Notes under the pieces: generated by a model | Seen by the model: the letters and a program-made list of their open reading frames with translations, nothing else | What the model was told of the DNA's origin: nothing | The model's database searches: none | In this document: piece by piece, positions 59,810 to 64,000 of the stretch | Layout of the letters: every line of letters begins with the position of its first letter | How positions within the stretch are numbered: the first letter of the stretch is position 1 | Position numbers and translations under genes: made by a program | Origin: Streptomyces sp. NBC_00249 | GTDB lineage: Bacteria > Actinomycetota > Actinomycetes > Streptomycetales > Streptomycetaceae | Reading direction: 5' to 3' | DNA length: 64,000 nucleotides | NCBI RefSeq assembly: GCF_026342355.1 | Contig: NZ_JAPEMV010000001.1 | Location: 1,922,001-1,986,000, forward strand

Positions 59810-61118
59810 AGGCGGCCGCGTCCCGCGTCAGCTCGTAGCGCCTGACGTAGGCGCCGAGGAAGGCCTGCAGTGTGGCGACGGCCGGGATCGCGATCAGCGC
59901 CCCGACCGCGCCCAGCAGGGCGGTGCCCGCGACGACCGAGCCGAAGGCCACCGCCGGATGGATGTCCACGGTCTTCGAGGTCAGCTTGGGCTGCAGCACG
60001 TAGTTCTCGAACTGCTGGTAGACCACCACGAATCCGAGCACGTACAGCGCGTACCAGGGATTGACCGTGAAGGCGATCAGGATGGGCAGCGCGCCCGCCA
60101 GGTAGGTGCCGATGGTGGGGATGAACTGGGAGACCAGCCCCACCCACACCGCGAGCGCGGGCGCGTACGGCACATCGAGGATCACGAAGAGGATGTAGTG
60201 CGCGATCCCGGAGATCAGCGCCATCAGCCCGCGCGAGTACAGGTAGCCGCCCGTCTTGGCGACGGCGATCTCCCAGGCCCGCAGCACCTCCGCCTGCTTG
60301 GCCGGCGGCAGTACGGAGCACAGCGCGCGGCGCAGCCGGGGCCCGTCGGCGGCGAAGTAGAAGGAGAACAGGCCGATCGTCAGCAGCTTGAACAGTCCGC
60401 CGAGCACGGTGGCGGACACGTCGAGCACCCCGCTCGCGCTGTTCTGCACGTACTTCTGGAGCCAGTCGGAGTGCAGCAGGCTGTCCTGGATCTCCAGCCG
60501 GGACAGCTCGGTGTGGAAGGTCGCGTTGATCGAGCCGATCACCGAGTCGAGGTAGCGCGGGAAGCTCGCCACGATGTCGACGATCTGCCCGGCCAGCATC
60601 GAACCGAGCAGCGCGAGGAAGCCGGCCACCGCGACGAACACCCCGAGGAACACCAGGAAGGTGGCGAGCCCGCGGCGCATTCCGCGGGCCGCCATCCTGG
60701 TGACGGCCGGTTCGACGGCGAGCGCGAGGAAGAAGGCGATCAGGATGTTGAGGAGCAGCCCGATCAGCTGGTGGAAGGCCCAGCTGCCGAGCTGGAAGCA
60801 GGCCACGAGGGCCAGTACGAGGATCACCGCGCGCGGCAGCCAGCGCGGCATCCGCGCCTCCGGCCCGGCCTGCCCGGGTGCCCGTCCGGCGGGACCGCCC
60901 GGCCCGGCGGGGTCGGTGGGCCAGGGCCCCGCCCCGGACTCCGCTTCCCCCACACCCACGCCCCGCGGGGCCTCGGCGCCCGCCCCGGCCTCCGGGCCCG
61001 CCTGGGCGCCGGGACCTCGCTGGGGGCCGGGACCCCGCCGGGCCTGCGGCTCCGCCGGGCTCCGGTGACCTCCCGGGGCCTCGTCGCGCGGGCGGGTCGT
61101 CTCGTCTGTCGCTGCCAC
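59757..61118 (-). CDS. AI-2E/PerM-family transporter
   Basis: A 453-residue protein. The first 90 residues are Pro/Gly/Ala-rich and cytoplasmic. Seven to eight transmembrane helices follow, with family hallmarks P-R-Y-L-D-S-V near 187 and P-T-I-G-T-Y near 337. Some members export autoinducer-2, and others are Na+/H+ antiporters. GTG 61118 is the longest start; the conserved part begins near ATG 60851. The gene overlaps its convergent neighbour at the 3' end. Confidence 0.87.
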   Translation of the reverse strand: MAATDETTRPRDEAPGGHRSPAEPQARRGPGPQRGPGAQAGPEAGAGAEAPRGVGVGEAESGAGPWPTDPAGPGGPAGRAPGQAGPEARMPRWLPRAVILVLALVACFQLGSWAFHQLIGLLLNILIAFFLALAVEPAVTRMAARGMRRGLATFLVFLGVFVAVAGFLALLGSMLAGQIVDIVASFPRYLDSVIGSINATFHTELSRLEIQDSLLHSDWLQKYVQNSASGVLDVSATVLGGLFKLLTIGLFSFYFAADGPRLRRALCSVLPPAKQAEVLRAWEIAVAKTGGYLYSRGLMALISGIAHYILFVILDVPYAPALAVWVGLVSQFIPTIGTYLAGALPILIAFTVNPWYALYVLGFVVVYQQFENYVLQPKLTSKTVDIHPAVAFGSVVAGTALLGAVGALIAIPAVATLQAFLGAYVRRYELTRDAAASTAPSRPWSRVRLPRRR

Positions 61119-61178
61119 GCGCCCCAGTCTGTCCCACCCGCCACCCGAACCACGAAGCGACGGCGGCCCCCGGCGCGG

Positions 61179-61373
61179 TCAGCGCAGGGAGGCCGGCACG
61201 TCCATCGCCGAACACACCGCGCGCCACACGTCCTTGGTCTCCCAGCCCGCGTCGAGCGCCTGGTGGACGGTGCGCCCCCCGAGTTCCGTCATCACGTGGT
61301 CCCGGGCGAAGGACTCCGCGTAGCCGGCACCGAAGTGCTCCGCCATCCGCTCCCAGAAAATCGTCAACCGCAT
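61179..61373 (-). CDS. DUF3046 family protein
   Basis: 64 residues starting M-R-L-T-I-F-W-E-R-M, the recognisable pattern of DUF3046. The family is small, actinobacterial and often near recA/recX. GGAGG lies one base before ATG 61373. Function unknown. Confidence 0.88.
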   Translation of the reverse strand: MRLTIFWERMAEHFGAGYAESFARDHVMTELGGRTVHQALDAGWETKDVWRAVCSAMDVPASLR

Positions 61374-61454
61374 GCCTCCAGTATCCCGCCCCGGAGAGTG
61401 CACCGGCCCCGTTCGTCCCCCCTCCGCGGCTCCCCGGCCCCTACGGTTTCTCGC

Positions 61455-62438
61455 ATGCCTGGAGACGAAGCTTCCCCGCTGGCCCGCGCCGAGCAGTTCA
61501 TCTGGCTCACGGCCCGGGTCCTGGAACAGCGGCGGTTCGCGTTCCACTTCCTCGGCGGGGACGCCGACCCGGTGGACGCGGCCCTCGGCGCGTACCTGGG
61601 CGGCGACGGCGGCTACGGCCACGCCCTCGACCCGGATCTGCGCGGCCCGCTGAGCCAGCCCCTGCACACCGCGCACGCCCTGCGGATCCTCGACGGCCTC
61701 GGCCGCTGCGGCGGGCAGCGCGTCGAGCGGCTGTGCCGCCACCTGACCGGGATCTCCACCCCCGACGGCGCGCTGCCGCTGGTCCGCCCGGCCCCGCGCG
61801 ACTACCCGTCGGCCCCCTACCACCCGGTGCTCGACGATCCGCCGGGCGAGCTGCTGACCACGGGCCCGGTCGTCGGGGTGCTGCACCGCAACCGGATCTG
61901 GCACGCGTGGCTGTTCCGGGCCACGGACTTCTGCTGGGAGCGGGTCGAGACGCTGCGCCACTCGCACCCGTACGAGGTCCAGAGCGCGGTGGCCTTCCTC
62001 GACGGCGCCCCCGACCGGCCCCGCGCGGCGGCGGCCGCGGACCGGCTGGGCCGGCTGGTGCGCGAGCGGCGCCTGGCGGTGCTCGACCCGGGGCGGCGCG
62101 AGGAGTACCCGGCCTCCCCCGGCTACGCGCCGGGCGAGCTGCTGTTCCCGCACGACTACGCGCGGCGGCCGGAGTCGCTGGCCCGGGGCTGGTTCACGGA
62201 CGAGGAGATGGGCCGTTCGCTCGACCTCCTCGCGGCCGAGCAGCAGCCGGACGGCGGCTGGCCGGTGCGCCGCCGGGCCTGGGCGCCGGGCAGCTCGCTG
62301 GAGCGGCGGCCGATCGTCACCGTGGAGGCCCTGCTGACGCTGCGCGCGTACGGGCGGCCGCTGGGCGCGGCGGGCCCCGCCGACCTGGCCGGTCCTGCCG
62401 GTCCGGTCAGCCCCCCAGGGCCCGTACGCCCGCGGTGA
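61455..62438 (+). CDS. Alpha-toroid (prenyltransferase/squalene-cyclase repeat-like) hypothetical protein
   Basis: 327 residues. The helical-repeat pattern includes G-G-D-G-G-Y-G-H-A-L-D near 50 and Q-Q-P-D-G-G-W-P-V near 270, like the QW motifs of terpene cyclases and prenyltransferases. No DxDD or zinc-ligand set is obvious, so catalysis is doubtful. It is divergent from the DUF3046 gene; its 3' end overlaps azlD by 32 bp. Confidence 0.75.
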   Translation: MPGDEASPLARAEQFIWLTARVLEQRRFAFHFLGGDADPVDAALGAYLGGDGGYGHALDPDLRGPLSQPLHTAHALRILDGLGRCGGQRVERLCRHLTGISTPDGALPLVRPAPRDYPSAPYHPVLDDPPGELLTTGPVVGVLHRNRIWHAWLFRATDFCWERVETLRHSHPYEVQSAVAFLDGAPDRPRAAAAADRLGRLVRERRLAVLDPGRREEYPASPGYAPGELLFPHDYARRPESLARGWFTDEEMGRSLDLLAAEQQPDGGWPVRRRAWAPGSSLERRPIVTVEALLTLRAYGRPLGAAGPADLAGPAGPVSPPGPVRPR

Positions 62439-62715
62439 CCACCACCGCGGCCGCGACCACCAGCAGGAACGGAGCCCGCAGCAGCAGCGCCACGCCGGCG
62501 GCCGCGAGTCCGGCGGCCCGGGCGTCGAGGACCAGTTCGTGGCCGGTGCTGAAGGTCTGCTGGGCGGTGAGCGCGGCGAGCAGCGCGACCGGGAGCAGGG
62601 CGGAGAGCTTGCGGACGGCGGGCCGCTCCAGGGCCCCGGCGGGCACGAGCAGTCCGGCGAGCTTGACGGCGTAGCAGCCGACGACGGTGAGCCCGATGGC
62701 GATCCAGACGTTCAC
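62407..62715 (-). CDS. azlD: AzlD-family branched-chain amino acid exporter small subunit
   Basis: 102 residues with three to four transmembrane helices (W-I-A-I-G-L-T-V-V-G-C-Y onward). The GTG start overlaps the azlC stop as GTGA, so the subunits are translationally coupled. It is the partner of AzlC in exporting branched-chain amino acids or their analogues. Confidence 0.88.
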   Translation of the reverse strand: MNVWIAIGLTVVGCYAVKLAGLLVPAGALERPAVRKLSALLPVALLAALTAQQTFSTGHELVLDARAAGLAAAGVALLLRAPFLLVVAAAVVVTAGVRALGG

Positions 62716-63428
62716 GAGCGGCGTCCCTTCATCCACAGCACGGCGGGCGCGGCGAGCGCGGCGATCAGTACGGGCACCCCTGCGGGCAGCACCGGCAGGA
62801 AGCCCAGGCCGAGGACGAGCGCGAGGGCGGCGACGGCCCGCTCGGTGGCGGTCTTCAGCATCGGCGCGAGCAGGGCCAGGAAGACGGCGGGCCCGGCGGC
62901 GTCCAGCCCCCAGGCGGAGGTGTCCCCGATGGCTTCGGCGCCGAGCGCGCCCAGCAGGGTGGTGAGGTTCCACAGCACGTACAGGGTGAGTCCGGTGACG
63001 GTGAAGCCGAGCCGGGCGGACCTGCGGTCGGGCTGGGCCAGCGCCACGGCGGTGGTCTCGTCGATGACCCAGTGCGCGGCCAGGGGGCGCACCGCGCGGG
63101 GCAGCGCGAGCAGCTGGGACAGCCGCAGGCCGTAGAAGGCGTTGCGGGTGCCGAGGAAGAAGGCCCCGGCGGCGGCGGTGAACGGGTTCCCGCCCGCCGC
63201 GAGTGCTCCGACCAGCGCGAACTGCGAGGCGCCGGTGAAGACGAGCAGGCTCAGCACACACGCCTGCAGCGTGCTGATCCCGGCCCCGGCGGCGGTCACC
63301 CCGAAGGCGAACCCGGACAGCCCGACGGCCACCCCCACCCCGAGCGCGTCCCGGACGACGGCGGCACGCGGCCGCCCCTCGGAGACCCTCTCGGGGGTCT
63401 CCTGTATCACCATCTGATGTTCTCCCAC
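62712..63428 (-). CDS. azlC: AzlC-family branched-chain amino acid exporter large subunit
   Basis: 238 residues with V-F-T-G-A-S-Q-F-A near 64-72 and R-N-A-F-Y-G-L-R near 95, both signatures of AzlC/YgaZ. Either GTG 63428 or ATG 63413 may be the start. It lies downstream of an AraC-type regulator gene on the same strand, which may control it. Confidence 0.88.
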   Translation of the reverse strand: MGEHQMVIQETPERVSEGRPRAAVVRDALGVGVAVGLSGFAFGVTAAGAGISTLQACVLSLLVFTGASQFALVGALAAGGNPFTAAAGAFFLGTRNAFYGLRLSQLLALPRAVRPLAAHWVIDETTAVALAQPDRRSARLGFTVTGLTLYVLWNLTTLLGALGAEAIGDTSAWGLDAAGPAVFLALLAPMLKTATERAVAALALVLGLGFLPVLPAGVPVLIAALAAPAVLWMKGRRS

Positions 63429-63496
63429 CCCCCGAACGTACGCAGGACGGGCCGGGCGGGTCTTGTACGTTCTTGCACGCCGGACCTGCTCAGGCC

Positions 63497-64000
63497 CTAG
63501 CCCCCCGCCCGCTCCCGCCGGTACGCGCCCGGGGGGACGCCGACGATGCGGGTGAAGTGCCGGTTCAGGTGCGGCTGGTCGGTGAAGCCGACGGTGACGG
63601 CCGCCTCGGCCGGCGGGGTCCCCGCGTCCAGCAGCCGGCGCGCCCGGCGGACCCGGGCGTCGGTGAGCCAGGTGTGCGGCGGCATCCCGTACCGCTCCCG
63701 GAAGGCCCGCAGCAGGGCGAAGGGGCTGGTGCCGAGCTCCGCCGCGAGCTGCTCCAGCGAGGGCGGCTCGGCCATCCGCTCCTCCAGGACGGCCCGGGCG
63801 CGTTCCGCGTCGGCGGCGCCCGCGCGGCGCGGCGTACGGGCGGGCAGCGGGCCCGCGTGCCGGACGAGCATCCTGGCCACCACGCTCCGCAGCAGGGTGT
63901 CGGCGGCCAGCGCGTTCCCGGCCTCGGCGGCCCGGTGGACCTCGGTGATGGCCCGGGAGCCCTCCGCGTCGGCGACCATGTCGGCGGTGAAGCCGGGGGT
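63497..64000 (-). CDS. AraC-family regulator (N-terminus off the window)
   Basis: The open frame runs past the right edge. The visible C-terminal part carries the double HTH: L-E-Q-L-A-A-E-L-G-T-S-P-F-A-L-L-R-A-F, then A-A-V-T-V-G-F-T-D-Q-P-H-L-N-R-H-F. The upstream part resembles the cupin-linked arm of AraC regulators often found with azlCD. It likely controls the exporter genes. Confidence 0.88.
   Translation of the reverse strand, partial: TPGFTADMVADAEGSRAITEVHRAAEAGNALAADTLLRSVVARMLVRHAGPLPARTPRRAGAADAERARAVLEERMAEPPSLEQLAAELGTSPFALLRAFRERYGMPPHTWLTDARVRRARRLLDAGTPPAEAAVTVGFTDQPHLNRHFTRIVGVPPGAYRRERAGG

Overview
The window is high-GC, gene-dense DNA in which GTG starts are common, and it looks like the core chromosome of a Streptomyces. 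The diagnostic genes are recA-recX, lexA, nrdR-nrdJ, hflX, dapF, miaA, miaB, an RSH-type (p)ppGpp gene and a gluABCD glutamate uptake operon with its two-component system. From memory, their order matches the recA-to-lexA part of Streptomyces chromosomes. No rRNA, tRNA, CRISPR array or phage region was seen. Functions are read from motifs and context; no database search was possible.

Layout, left to right. 0-3.7 kb: a TetR regulator (cut by the window edge) divergent from a DHA2 drug exporter, with two palindromic operators, then an IS630-type insertion sequence nested in the end of a palindromic repeat. 3.7-6.9 kb: ADP-ribosylglycohydrolase, histidine phosphatase, a DUF4937 protein and an arylamine N-acetyltransferase. 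7-14 kb: nrdJ/nrdR, lexA and a DinG-type helicase. 14.1-19.4 kb: an NRPS-independent siderophore operon (aminotransferase, IucA/IucC synthetase, acyltransferase) whose synthetase carries a long Pro/Thr repeat region broken by a frameshift. 19.7-32.9 kb: secreted protease, hflX, M1 peptidase, RSH, dapF, miaA, an antitoxin-like gene, miaB and a mycothiol-type enzyme. 32.9-40.7 kb: a LysR regulator and a TAXI binding protein, then a LacI/ROK pair divergent from a GH5-GH85 pair that looks like an N-glycan degradation locus. 40.7-46.6 kb: gluK/gluR and gluABCD. 46.7-49.4 kb: flavin monooxygenase, then a cysteine-codon leader peptide ahead of cysteine dioxygenase and rhodanese. 49.5-55.2 kb: an orphan FtsX-type permease, recX, recA, and an AraC regulator with a VOC protein. 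55.2-64 kb: membrane and secreted proteins, a Clp-N/HTH regulator with twin operators over a probably leaderless promoter, an AI-2E family transporter, azlCD and an AraC regulator cut by the right edge.

The structure least explained by ordinary genes is a set of three 165-180 bp, almost fully self-complementary elements (about 3543-3721, 49480-49644, 54632-54810). The first and third are near-identical inverted copies. The second has different ends but shares the hairpin tip. At all three, one end coincides with the TAG stop codon of a neighbouring gene. They look like hairpin-type miniature transposable elements with a preference for CTAG/TAG at gene ends.

Other points: the SOS regulon is visible as a consensus LexA box before lexA and a weaker one before recA. 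A pair of NrdR-like boxes 31-32 bp apart precedes nrdRJ. Several convergent gene pairs overlap at their 3' ends by 11 to 53 bp.
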